A stretch of 64,000 nucleotides of DNA. It comes from Gracilimonas amylolytica. GTDB lineage: Bacteria; Bacteroidota; Rhodothermia; Balneolales; Balneolaceae. The notes beneath the pieces were generated by a model. That model had not been told where the DNA came from. It did not search any database and worked only from the letters and a program-made list of their open reading frames with translations. Each line of letters opens with the position of its first letter. Positions within the stretch are counted from its first letter, which is position 1. The position numbers and the translations under genes are program-made. This document shows positions 43,509 to 51,606 of this stretch, one piece after another. Location of the stretch: NCBI RefSeq assembly GCF_002911695.1, contig NZ_PQBS01000007.1:62001-126000 (forward strand). Reading direction: 5' to 3'.

Positions 43509-43614
43509 GTCATCCTGAGGCTACCGCCGAAGGATCTTTAGCCTCGCTACGCACGCTCAGCGTCGTAGCGTTTGGTGACAGCCCAGAGTGCATGAAACAA
43601 GCGTAGAGGCTAAA
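43509..43614. repeat. Composite palindromic repeat in the sufB-sufC spacer
   Basis: GTCATCCTGAGG...GAAGGATC (43509-43536) is a known type of interspersed repeat seen in many Bacteroidota genomes (recalled, not searched). It is followed by a nested hairpin: outer arms TTTAGCCTC/GAGGCTAAA and inner CGCTACG...CGTAGCG (43545-43570). It fills most of the spacer. Confidence 0.65.
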
Positions 43615-43657
43615 CAAAAGAAATTAAATAAACAAAAAAGACAAAAAGAACAGAAAC

Positions 43658-44431
43658 GTGTTAGAGATCAAAAACTTACATGCCTGTGTAGAAGGCGAAG
43701 ACGAACAGATTCTTAAAGGTGTGAATCTTACCATCAACAAGGGTGAGATCCATGCCATCATGGGACCAAACGGTAGCGGTAAAAGTACGCTTGCCAAAGT
43801 GGTATCAGGTCACCCGGAATATGAGATTACCGAGGGAGAGATCATCTTTGAAGGTGAAGACATCACAGAATTGGATGCCGATGAAAGAGCGCATCTTGGT
43901 TTATTCCTTGCATTCCAATATCCCATTGAAGTTCCAGGCATTACCAACCGCACCCTGCTTCGGGAATCCTACAATACGATCGCTCGTGAGAATGGACGCG
44001 AAGAACTGGATCCACTCGAATTTGATGACTACCTGAAAGAACGTCTGGAAGTGATCGACATGAAGGATGAATTCCTTGAGCGTAGTATCAACACCGGTTT
44101 TTCAGGCGGTGAGAAGAAGAAGAATGAGGTGTTCCAAATGGCGGTATTGAATCCAAAACTTGCCTTTATGGATGAGACTGATTCCGGACTTGATATTGAT
44201 GCACTTAAAGTGGTTTCTGACGGTATCAATAAAATTGCCGGACCTGAGAATGCGATCGTTCTTATCACCCACTATCAGCGTCTGCTTAATTACATCACAC
44301 CTGATCATGTGCATGTGATGATGAATGGTAGGATCGTTAAGTCTGCCGGGAAAGAACTGGCTCTTGAACTTGAGGATCAAGGTTACGAACAATTGGAAAA
44401 AGAATTTTCTGTAAACGGAGAGGCTCAGTAA
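43658..44431 (+). CDS. sufC: Fe-S cluster assembly ATPase SufC
   Basis: A 257-residue ABC-type ATPase that drives conformational change in SufBCD. Walker A is GPNGSGKS at about 36-43, the signature loop FSGGEKKKNEV (about 148-158), and Walker B/D-loop FMDETDSGLDIDA; these are SufC-specific variants. The start is a GTG at 43658, preceded by a purine-rich A-tract. The last base overlaps the sufD start (TAATG). Confidence 0.97.
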   Translation: MLEIKNLHACVEGEDEQILKGVNLTINKGEIHAIMGPNGSGKSTLAKVVSGHPEYEITEGEIIFEGEDITELDADERAHLGLFLAFQYPIEVPGITNRTLLRESYNTIARENGREELDPLEFDDYLKERLEVIDMKDEFLERSINTGFSGGEKKKNEVFQMAVLNPKLAFMDETDSGLDIDALKVVSDGINKIAGPENAIVLITHYQRLLNYITPDHVHVMMNGRIVKSAGKELALELEDQGYEQLEKEFSVNGEAQ

Positions 44432-45768
44432 TGAGTACAGCAGTACAAGAAAAAGAAACCATATTAAACTTTTTGGACGGCGATTTTGGGACGGTTTCAA
44501 ACATTCCCGCAATTGCCGGATTGAATGAGAAAGGAGCCGGAAATATTTCAGAATTTCCGTTTCCAACCAAGAAAGACGAAGACTGGAGATTCACGGACCT
44601 GAGATCCATAAGCCGTAATCACTTTGTCCCTGTTTCAGAGGCCGGAGCAAATCCTGTAGGTGATATCAGTGAATATTACCTGCCTGAAGCGACAAATAGT
44701 CGATTGGTGTTTGTGAATGGTGAATTTAACCCTGAACTTTCTTCAACATCAGACATTCCTAAGAATGTGGTTGTTGGAAATATGGCCGCTTATAGTGATC
44801 ACGAGATCCTGGAAACGCATCTGGGTAAGTACACCAATTACGATGATGACCGGGATGTATTTGCTGCATTGAATGACGCCAACTTTAAGGATGGTACGTT
44901 TATCTACGTTCCTAAAGAGACGAAAGTAGAAGCGCCGATTCATGTTCTTAATGTATTCACGGATGCCGAGAAAGCTTTTTATACCACGCCTCGTGTACTT
45001 TTTGTTGGGGAAGCATATTCAAAAGCGACTATCGTGGAAGAACATGTAGCTCTGACTCAAAATGAATACCTCAACGTGACCGTCAATGAGTTCAAGCTCT
45101 TTGAAGGAGCGCACGTTCACCATGCACGTATTCAGCGCGACAGTAAGAAGGCGAATCATATTTCACGCCCGATCGCGCATCTTGATAAATATGCTGAATA
45201 CCATTCATACACCATTTGTCTGGGAGCGAAATTATTCCGAAACGACCCACGAGTGGTTCAAAACGACGAAGAAGTAGATTTCACTATTGATGGGCTGGTA
45301 TTGATAGACGGAGATCAGATCGCGGATACACACTCTGCCATCGACCACCGACACTGGCATGCGAAAAGTCACCAACTGCACAAAGTTGTGGTGAATGATG
45401 AAGCGCATTCCATCTTCAACGGTAAGATCTTTGTTCGTGAAGACTCTCAAAAGATCGATTCATTCCAGGAAAACAGGAACTTACTGCTTTCTGTGGATGG
45501 AACGGTTCACACCAAGCCACAGCTTGAGATCTTCTCAGACGATGTATTGTGCTCTCACGGTGCCACTATTGGTCACCTGAATGAGGATGAGGTATTTTAC
45601 CTTCACAGTCGCGGCTTGACCAAGAAAAAAGCTCGTGAGTTATTGGTATACGCTTTCACTCTTGAAAGCATCGAGACAATGGAAGTTGAATCCGTTCATA
45701 AATTATTACTGGACGAAGTAGTTAAATATACCTCTCGCGACGAGGAATTTGTTGCGGTAGGGAAGTAA
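44431..45768 (+). CDS. sufD: Fe-S cluster assembly protein SufD
   Basis: The 445-residue partner of SufB in the SufBC2D complex. The N-terminal part has FPFPTKKDEDWRFTDLR, a SufD hallmark, and the beta-helix core has FVGEAYSKATIVEEHV, HSIFNGKIFVREDSQKIDSF, and the C-terminal SHGATIGHLNEDEVFYLHSRG. The ATG overlaps the sufC stop. It is followed by a 108-base spacer with two hairpins. Confidence 0.97.
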   Translation: MSTAVQEKETILNFLDGDFGTVSNIPAIAGLNEKGAGNISEFPFPTKKDEDWRFTDLRSISRNHFVPVSEAGANPVGDISEYYLPEATNSRLVFVNGEFNPELSSTSDIPKNVVVGNMAAYSDHEILETHLGKYTNYDDDRDVFAALNDANFKDGTFIYVPKETKVEAPIHVLNVFTDAEKAFYTTPRVLFVGEAYSKATIVEEHVALTQNEYLNVTVNEFKLFEGAHVHHARIQRDSKKANHISRPIAHLDKYAEYHSYTICLGAKLFRNDPRVVQNDEEVDFTIDGLVLIDGDQIADTHSAIDHRHWHAKSHQLHKVVVNDEAHSIFNGKIFVREDSQKIDSFQENRNLLLSVDGTVHTKPQLEIFSDDVLCSHGATIGHLNEDEVFYLHSRGLTKKKARELLVYAFTLESIETMEVESVHKLLLDEVVKYTSRDEEFVAVGK

Positions 45769-45778
45769 TTCACCATAC

Positions 45779-45804
45779 GCTACGACGCACAAAGCGATCG
45801 TAGC
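45779..45804. repeat. Perfect-arm hairpin after sufD
   Basis: GCTACGA and TCGTAGC arms with inner CGC/GCG pairs around ACAAA. It lies 11 bases after the sufD stop; no T-run follows, so it is not an obvious terminator. Confidence 0.6.
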
Positions 45805-45824
45805 TAGGTAAAAATGGTAGCCCT

Positions 45825-45849
45825 CGTTCCTACGCTCTGCGTGGGAACG
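45825..45849. repeat. CGTTCC...GGAACG palindromic repeat
   Basis: An 11-bp stem: CGTTCCTACGC pairs with GCGTGGGAACG (one T-G wobble) around TCT. The sequence closely resembles the widespread CGTTCCCACGCTCxGCGTGGGAACG repeat of many bacterial genomes (recalled family, not searched). It lies in the sufD-sufS spacer. Confidence 0.75.
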
Positions 45850-45876
45850 ATTGTAGCTGTTAAACAAGATTAGTTC

Positions 45877-47124
45877 ATGCAAGAAACCCTGAAAACAGAT
45901 ACCAAAACCAACATCGACTGGGACAATATCCGCAGTCAGTTTCCTGTGCTTCGGCAAGAAGTAAATGGGCAACCATTGGTTTATCTGGATAATGGGGCTT
46001 CTTCACAGATTCCACAAAGAGTGATCGATAGGATAAACGCTTATCACTTAAATGAGCATGCCAATGTGCATCGTGGAATCCATACGTTGAGTCAAAAAGC
46101 AACCGATGCTTTTGAATTGACGAGAAAACGAGTACAGGCATTCATCAATGCCCGGCATGAAGAAGAGATCATTTATACAACAGGAACTACAGACTCCATT
46201 AACTTGGTCGCTCAAAGCTATGGGCGTAAGCACTTTAAAGAGAATGATGAGATCCTGATATCTGCCATGGAGCACCACGCTAACATTGTGCCGTGGCAAC
46301 TGATCGCAGAACAAACCGGAGCCATCCTTAAAGTCATTCCAATGAATGATGATGGGGAATTACTGATGGACAAATACCACGGCCTTCTTTCTGAGAAAAC
46401 GAAGATGGTTGCAGTTGTTCATGTCTCAAATACCTTAGGCACCATCAATCCGGTTGAAGAGATCATTGCAGCAGCTCACTCCAGGGGAATACCTGTATTA
46501 GTAGATGGTGCACAAGCGGTTCCCCATATGAAAGTGGATATGCAAAGGCTGGATGCAGATTTCTATGCATTTTCAGCTCATAAAATGTGTGGACCAACCG
46601 GTTTTGGAATTCTTTTTGGAAAGAGGGAATTACTGAATGATATGCCTCCATACAGAGGAGGAGGGGATATGATAGATAAGGTGACTTTCGAGAAAACCAC
46701 CTGGAATGATCTTCCCCACAAATTTGAAGCCGGCACGCCACCGATCTCAGCCGGGGTTGGTTTTGCCGAGACCATTTCTTTCCTTAAAGATATTGGAATG
46801 GAAAATATTGCCGCTCGTGAGCAGGAATTATTGGAATATGCCACCGGTAAATTAAATGCTATAGACGGGCTCCGGATCGTGGGAACGTCAGAAAACAAAG
46901 CCTCGGTGATCTCATTTTTACTTAAGGATATTCATCCAACCGATGCAGGTACCATTCTGGATCAAAAAGGAATAGCGGTCAGAACCGGTCACCATTGCAC
47001 GCAGCCGATCATGGATCGATTTGAGATCCCAGGCACGGCAAGAGCTTCCATTTCATTTTATAACACTAAGGAAGACATTGATCGCTTAGCAGATGGAATT
47101 AAATATGTACAAGAATTTTTTTGA
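45877..47124 (+). CDS. sufS: Cysteine desulfurase SufS
   Basis: A 415-residue PLP enzyme that moves sulfur from cysteine to the SUF scaffold. The PLP lysine is in AFSAHKMCGPTGFG (Lys236) and the catalytic cysteine in RTGHHCTQP (Cys374), within the short group II desulfurase loop. The C-terminal RASISFYNTKEDIDRL is typical. No sufE or sufU gene is seen in the operon, so the sulfur-transfer partner is unknown. The Nfu gene follows after 18 bases. Confidence 0.96.
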   Translation: MQETLKTDTKTNIDWDNIRSQFPVLRQEVNGQPLVYLDNGASSQIPQRVIDRINAYHLNEHANVHRGIHTLSQKATDAFELTRKRVQAFINARHEEEIIYTTGTTDSINLVAQSYGRKHFKENDEILISAMEHHANIVPWQLIAEQTGAILKVIPMNDDGELLMDKYHGLLSEKTKMVAVVHVSNTLGTINPVEEIIAAAHSRGIPVLVDGAQAVPHMKVDMQRLDADFYAFSAHKMCGPTGFGILFGKRELLNDMPPYRGGGDMIDKVTFEKTTWNDLPHKFEAGTPPISAGVGFAETISFLKDIGMENIAAREQELLEYATGKLNAIDGLRIVGTSENKASVISFLLKDIHPTDAGTILDQKGIAVRTGHHCTQPIMDRFEIPGTARASISFYNTKEDIDRLADGIKYVQEFF

Positions 47125-47142
47125 TATAAAAGGAGAATAACG

Positions 47143-47694
47143 ATGGCTAAAATTAAAGAAATAGAACGCACCCCAAATCCCGATGCCATGCGCTTTGTGC
47201 TGGCTGAGCCCTTAACAAGTGGAACAACACGTTCTTTTGAGAATGCTCAGGAAGCGGAAGATGACGAACTGGCATCAGCACTATTTGCTGTGGATAACGT
47301 AATCAACGTGTATTACGTGGATAAATACATCACGGTGACACAGGATGGAAAAGCCGTTTGGTCTGAATTGTTACGCAAGCTGGCTCCTCCGATCCGTGAA
47401 GCTAAACCGATCACCGAGGAAGAGGATGACACGGATGTACACCTGAGCAAAGAAGTTCAGGGCTCAGACGATCCGCGCCTACAGGAAATAACCAGAATGC
47501 TGGATGAACAGGTTCGTCCTTATTTGCTGGCTGATGGTGGTGGATTGAAGGTTTTAGGCCTCGAAAACAACCGTTTAAAGGTGCACTATCAGGGAGCCTG
47601 TGGAACGTGTCCAACAGCCACGACCGGAACCTTATATGCCATTGAAAGCATGGTCAAGCGCATTGACCCTGAAATTCAGGTCGTATCCGTTTGA
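47143..47694 (+). CDS. NifU-like Fe-S carrier protein (Nfu type)
   Basis: A 183-residue protein with two domains: residues about 5-90 are the Nfu N-terminal domain (RTPNPDAMRFVLAEPL), and residues about 110-183 the NifU C-terminal domain with the CGTC cluster ligands (Cys153, Cys156). It likely delivers 4Fe-4S clusters to targets. The middle linker is acidic. The ATG has a Shine-Dalgarno-like AGGAG seven bases upstream, uncommon among these genes. It belongs to the suf operon and is followed by an A-type carrier. Confidence 0.92.
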   Translation: MAKIKEIERTPNPDAMRFVLAEPLTSGTTRSFENAQEAEDDELASALFAVDNVINVYYVDKYITVTQDGKAVWSELLRKLAPPIREAKPITEEEDDTDVHLSKEVQGSDDPRLQEITRMLDEQVRPYLLADGGGLKVLGLENNRLKVHYQGACGTCPTATTGTLYAIESMVKRIDPEIQVVSV

Positions 47695-47725
47695 TCGATC
47701 TCATAAGCTGCAGGTAAACTAAATC

Positions 47726-48061
47726 ATGGAACTATCTATAACAGACAGAGCTGTTGAGCGGATCAGGGAAATCCGTGATGAAAAACAGATCCCTGATTCA
47801 GCGATGTTAAAAGTCGGTGTAGTTAGCGGTGGCTGTTCCGGATTAACCTATGATCTTGATTTTGATACTGACATTGAGGTTGGTGAAAATGATAAGGTAT
47901 TTGATCTAAATGGCATCAAAATACTGGTGGATATGAAAAGCTTTTTATACCTGGCAGGTACTGAATTGGATTACACGGATGGTTTGAATGGTCAGGGATT
48001 TCATTTTAAAAACCCAAATGCCACCAGAACCTGTTCCTGTGGTGAGTCTTTTTCTATTTAG
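47726..48061 (+). CDS. A-type Fe-S carrier (ErpA/SufA/IscA family)
   Basis: A 111-residue A-type carrier that holds and delivers Fe-S clusters. The three conserved cysteines are visible: Cys37 in VVSGGCSGLTY and Cys103/Cys105 in TCSCGESF at the C-terminus. It is in the suf operon, 31 bases after the Nfu gene. Sequence alone does not separate SufA, IscA and ErpA. Confidence 0.94.
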   Translation: MELSITDRAVERIREIRDEKQIPDSAMLKVGVVSGGCSGLTYDLDFDTDIEVGENDKVFDLNGIKILVDMKSFLYLAGTELDYTDGLNGQGFHFKNPNATRTCSCGESFSI

Positions 48062-48073
48062 TTAATTGTTAAT

Positions 48074-48121
48074 GGTTTAATGGTTATTTGTTAGTAGTAA
48101 ATTTGCGAATAACCATTAACC
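48074..48121. repeat. TTAACC-type palindromic intergenic repeat, copy 3
   Basis: GGTTTAATGGTTATT (48074-48088) and AATAACCATTAACC (48108-48121) pair with one bulged T. It lies between the A-type carrier gene and the DUF2480 gene. Confidence 0.6.
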
Positions 48122-48136
48122 AATCAACCAATAACC

Positions 48137-48643
48137 ATGCCCGAAACAATTGAAAATAAAGTTCAACAAAACACCAAGTTGGTGACGATAGACTTGCAGA
48201 AGTTCCATGATCCGACACCAATTGAAGAACTGGATATCAAGGAGTTCTTATTTCAGGAACTGTTGTTGAAAGAAAAAGAGTTTCGTCAGCACCTGAAAGA
48301 CCATGATTGGTCGCAGTACGAGGGAAAGTATTTATGCGTGAACTGCAGTACTGATGCCATTATTGCTCCCTGGGCCTGGATGCTGATCACTTCTTATGCG
48401 TCTGAATTTGCCAAGGATATTTATCTCGGTAATAAAGAATCCTATCTGCATCAATTATATCAGAAGAAGCTTGATGATCATGATTGGACCCAATATGAAG
48501 ACAAGTTTGTACTGTTAAAAGGGTGTGGTAAGATTCATGTACCTGATTCCATTTATTTGTTGGCTACCAATAAATTAATGAGTACAGCTAAAAAGATAAT
48601 GTATGGAGAGGCTTGCTCAAACGTACCCGTATGGAGAAAGTAG
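48137..48643 (+). CDS. DUF2480 family protein with four cysteines and an internal duplication
   Basis: A 168-residue cytoplasmic protein that I recognise as DUF2480, a family found mainly in Bacteroidota and relatives and often near Suf genes. The sequence contains two related segments: DHDWSQYEGKYLCVNC (residues 55-70) and DHDWTQYEDKFVLLKGC (114-130), showing an internal duplication. Cysteines at 67, 70, 130 and 160 could bind metal or an Fe-S cluster; this is inference. It follows the Fe-S carrier gene after a 75-base spacer holding a palindromic repeat, so co-transcription is likely but not certain. Confidence 0.78.
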   Translation: MPETIENKVQQNTKLVTIDLQKFHDPTPIEELDIKEFLFQELLLKEKEFRQHLKDHDWSQYEGKYLCVNCSTDAIIAPWAWMLITSYASEFAKDIYLGNKESYLHQLYQKKLDDHDWTQYEDKFVLLKGCGKIHVPDSIYLLATNKLMSTAKKIMYGEACSNVPVWRK

Positions 48644-48667
48644 TGTCTTATCATTTCATCGATTAGC

Positions 48668-48704
48668 TTGATTAGTTTATCTTTACCCATCTACAACTAA
48701 TCAA
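48668..48704. repeat. Inverted repeat before the SDR gene
   Basis: TTGATTAGT (48668-48676) and ACTAATCAA (48696-48704) are perfect 9-base inverted arms with a 19-base loop. No T-run follows. It may be a repeat remnant or a weak regulatory site. Confidence 0.4.
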
Positions 48705-48723
48705 AATGATATAGACCACTTAA

Positions 48724-49446
48724 ATGAAGATATTAGTCACCGGCACCTCTCGCGGAATAGGCCTTTCAATCGCACGATCATTACTTGATGAGGGGCAGGA
48801 AGTTATTGGCACATCCCGTTCAACCAATACACCATTTCCCAATAACCAGAACTACACTCATATCAAATGTGATTTAGCGAAGCCTGAAGAGGTACAAAAA
48901 CTAAAATCGGTTTTTGAGGGAGACGAAACACCCGAAGTCCTCATCAACAACGCCGGTATGTTTGAAGAAGCACAGTTTAATATCTCAGACGAAGACTGGC
49001 TCGCTAACTGGGATAAGACCCTCCAGGTTAATTTGAGATTCGCAGCCCTGATCTCGAAGTGGGCTTTGAATGCATGGACCAAAGCGGGAATCGCAGGTCG
49101 ACTCATCAATATCTCATCCCGGGCAGGATATCGCGGAGATACGGGCGAATATGCAAGCTATGCTGCCAGCAAAGGAGGTATGGTAGCCTTTATCAAGAGC
49201 ATTGCCCGAAGCTTTGGAAAACATGGAATCACAGCCTATACCATTGCCCCCGGATTTGTAGATACGGATATGGCTCAGGGTTCCATTGAAGTGTATGGAG
49301 CGGATTACCTGACCAAGGATCTGGCTTTGAATACCATTGCTCCACCCGAACAGATCGCAAACATTGTAACTTTGCTTGCGGAAGGTAAATTGACTCATGC
49401 AACCGGCCAAACGTTTCATGTGAATTCCGGTTCCTATCTGATCTAG
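48724..49446 (+). CDS. Short-chain dehydrogenase/reductase
   Basis: A 240-residue Rossmann oxidoreductase of the classical SDR family. The cofactor loop is TGTSRGIG (residues about 6-13), the NNAG motif is present, and the active site is ISSRAGY...YASYAASKGG, with Ser, Tyr and Lys. The first-strand Ser/Arg after TG suggests NADPH preference. The substrate is unknown. The following idi gene starts 64 bases later, so they may be co-expressed. Confidence 0.88.
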   Translation: MKILVTGTSRGIGLSIARSLLDEGQEVIGTSRSTNTPFPNNQNYTHIKCDLAKPEEVQKLKSVFEGDETPEVLINNAGMFEEAQFNISDEDWLANWDKTLQVNLRFAALISKWALNAWTKAGIAGRLINISSRAGYRGDTGEYASYAASKGGMVAFIKSIARSFGKHGITAYTIAPGFVDTDMAQGSIEVYGADYLTKDLALNTIAPPEQIANIVTLLAEGKLTHATGQTFHVNSGSYLI

Positions 49447-49510
49447 ACATAAAATAGGAACCCTTTCTAAAAAAGTAGCATTTAGCCTGAGTAATTAAGA
49501 ATTTAGGTGT

Positions 49511-50536
49511 ATGACAGATATCAGAGATAGAAAGAAAGATCACGTGGAACTGACTGTTACTGACGGAACTCAGTATCAAACCCCAACAGGTTTCGATCAG
49601 TTTTACTTTAATCACAATGCTTTACCTGAAGTTGACCATGGTCAGGTCAGTACATCAGCTACATTCTTAGGTCGTACATTTGATTTTCCACTCTTTATTT
49701 CTTCTATGACAGGAGGGTATGCAGATGCCGGTCCTGTAAATGCTATTATTGCTGAATTCTGTGAAACCGAAAACCTTCCATTTGGAGTTGGGAGTCAGCG
49801 TGCCATGCTTGAGGATGAATCTCTTACAGACACCTTTTCCATAGTGCGCAGTAAAGCCCCCAATGCATTCATTGCGTCTAACATAGGTGGGGCACAATTG
49901 ATCGGTGGTTTAAAGAAAAAATTGCTAAAGAGATTGACGGAATCCATCGAAGCCAATGCCGTTATTGTACACCTGAACCCACTTCAGGAATTGATGCAGC
50001 CGGAAGGGGATCGCAATTTTAAAGGAATACTGAACGGAATTGAGCAATTAGTTTCTGATACAAAATTACCGGTCATTGTAAAGGAGACCGGAGCCGGTAT
50101 TTCTGAACATACAGCAAGAAGGTTATTGAATGCCGGAGCTCAGGTGATTGACGTAGCCGGAGCCGGGGGAACAAGCTGGGCTAAGGTTGAGAATTACAGA
50201 ACCTCAAATAAAACTGCCAACCACAGCTTTGATGAATGGGGCATTCCAACTGTTGAATGTATTTTAGAGTTGAGCCGACTTGAATGGGAGCGAAGTTTTG
50301 AGATCGTTGCATCAGGCGGAATACGAAATGCGTTCGACATTGCAAAAGCATTAAGCCTGGGGGCTCACTTCACAGCCTCTGCACAGCCTGTCATAAAAGC
50401 CATTAAAGAAGATGGTTACGAAGGCTTACAGCAGCTTTACACAACCTGGAAAAATGATCTCAAAACCATTTTGACATTGTTGGGCCATACCAACACCAAT
50501 GAATTGAACCATAGTGATCTTAAACGAAAAGCTTAA
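49511..50536 (+). CDS. fni: Type 2 isopentenyl-diphosphate delta-isomerase
   Basis: The FMN- and NADPH-dependent enzyme that interconverts IPP and DMAPP. The 341-residue protein starts with RDRKKDHVELT and has FISSMTGGY, GVGSQRAML, NIGGAQL, HLNPLQELMQPEGD, and VIDVAGAGGTSWA, all typical of Idi-2. It precedes the polyprenyl synthase gene, giving an isoprenoid chain-building pair supplied by the MEP route (dxr at 8.7 kb). It is unrelated to the type 1 Nudix isomerase. Confidence 0.95.
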   Translation: MTDIRDRKKDHVELTVTDGTQYQTPTGFDQFYFNHNALPEVDHGQVSTSATFLGRTFDFPLFISSMTGGYADAGPVNAIIAEFCETENLPFGVGSQRAMLEDESLTDTFSIVRSKAPNAFIASNIGGAQLIGGLKKKLLKRLTESIEANAVIVHLNPLQELMQPEGDRNFKGILNGIEQLVSDTKLPVIVKETGAGISEHTARRLLNAGAQVIDVAGAGGTSWAKVENYRTSNKTANHSFDEWGIPTVECILELSRLEWERSFEIVASGGIRNAFDIAKALSLGAHFTASAQPVIKAIKEDGYEGLQQLYTTWKNDLKTILTLLGHTNTNELNHSDLKRKA

Positions 50537-50564
50537 CCAATAAGCTGTCAGATATTCCTTATAT

Positions 50565-51587
50565 TTGAAGCCTCATCACATCAAAAGAGCATTGAGCACA
50601 AACGGTTTACAACAAAATTTACTGGAGCGAATAGAAAAGGAACTTGGGAAGTTGAACCTTCCTGAGACACCTATATCTTTATATCAGCCCTATAGGTATG
50701 CTATAAATGTTGGAGGCAAGCGAATTCGCCCAATATTAACCTTATTATCCTGCGGACTCTGCGGCGGTGATATTGATGAGGCTATTCCTGCGGCTCTTGC
50801 TGTTGAAATACTACATAATTTCACGTTGGTTCATGACGATATCATGGATAGTGCAGAAACCCGCAGGGGAGAACCCAGTGTGTATAAGAAATGGGATAGT
50901 AATATCGCTATTTTGACCGGTGATGTGATGTTTGCCGATGCCTACAAGCAACTTCATTATTATGGTGAATCAGATAAATTTACCAAACAGGAGTTTGCAG
51001 CCATGCATCATATTTTTTCAAGATCCATTATTACCGTTTGTGAAGGACAGGCGCTGGATATGGAATTTGTTGACCGAACCGATGTCTCTGATAAGGAATA
51101 CCTCCAAATGATAGGAGGAAAAACAGCCGCTTTATTGAGCGGCGCCCTTGAAATGGGGGCTGTAGCGGCTCACTCATCCCATCATAAAAGGGCTGAATTA
51201 GCAGATCTTGGTTATGAAATGGGTATTGCCTTCCAAATTCAGGATGATCTTTTAGATGCCACTGCCGACCCGGAGAAATTTGGTAAACGTCCGGGCGGAG
51301 ATATTTATGAGGGTAAGAAAACATATCTGACCATCCGTGCGTTAGAACGAGCAAATGACGCACAAAAAGAGATCATTAGCCGAACCCTGAATGAAGTCAA
51401 CCCCTCAGATGATTCTGTAAAACAGGTACTGGATATTATGGCTCAATTAGGAGTTCTTGATGATGTTGCCAAAGAAACCGATGAGCATTACCAAAAAGCC
51501 TTTAATCTGCTTAACAAATTTGAATCCTCAGAATACAAAACAGAGCTTGAAAAACTTCTTAACTTCTTACAAAACCGTGATCACTAA
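50565..51587 (+). CDS. Polyprenyl diphosphate synthase
   Basis: A 340-residue trans-prenyltransferase that elongates allylic diphosphates with IPP. The first Asp-rich motif is LVHDDIMD followed by RRG, and the second is FQIQDDLLD. GGKRIRP, common at the N-terminus, is present. Product length (FPP, GGPP or longer) cannot be fixed from sequence. The TTG start at 50565 coincides with a TATATTTG -7-like box (50560-50567); a second in-frame TTG at 50592 is a credible start. No ATG is available before 50698. Confidence 0.92.
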   Translation: MKPHHIKRALSTNGLQQNLLERIEKELGKLNLPETPISLYQPYRYAINVGGKRIRPILTLLSCGLCGGDIDEAIPAALAVEILHNFTLVHDDIMDSAETRRGEPSVYKKWDSNIAILTGDVMFADAYKQLHYYGESDKFTKQEFAAMHHIFSRSIITVCEGQALDMEFVDRTDVSDKEYLQMIGGKTAALLSGALEMGAVAAHSSHHKRAELADLGYEMGIAFQIQDDLLDATADPEKFGKRPGGDIYEGKKTYLTIRALERANDAQKEIISRTLNEVNPSDDSVKQVLDIMAQLGVLDDVAKETDEHYQKAFNLLNKFESSEYKTELEKLLNFLQNRDH

Positions 51588-51606
51588 AAACCAACTGAAA
51601 AATTCG

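Noticed and set aside
44102-44566. Antisense open frame over sufC/sufD (154 aa, hydrophobic patch)
   Set aside because: Antisense to two strongly conserved genes; no start context, family or codon pattern of its own.
51457-51606. Upstream extension of bamD
   Set aside because: It lies in the prenyl synthase gene and places the lipoprotein signal internally.
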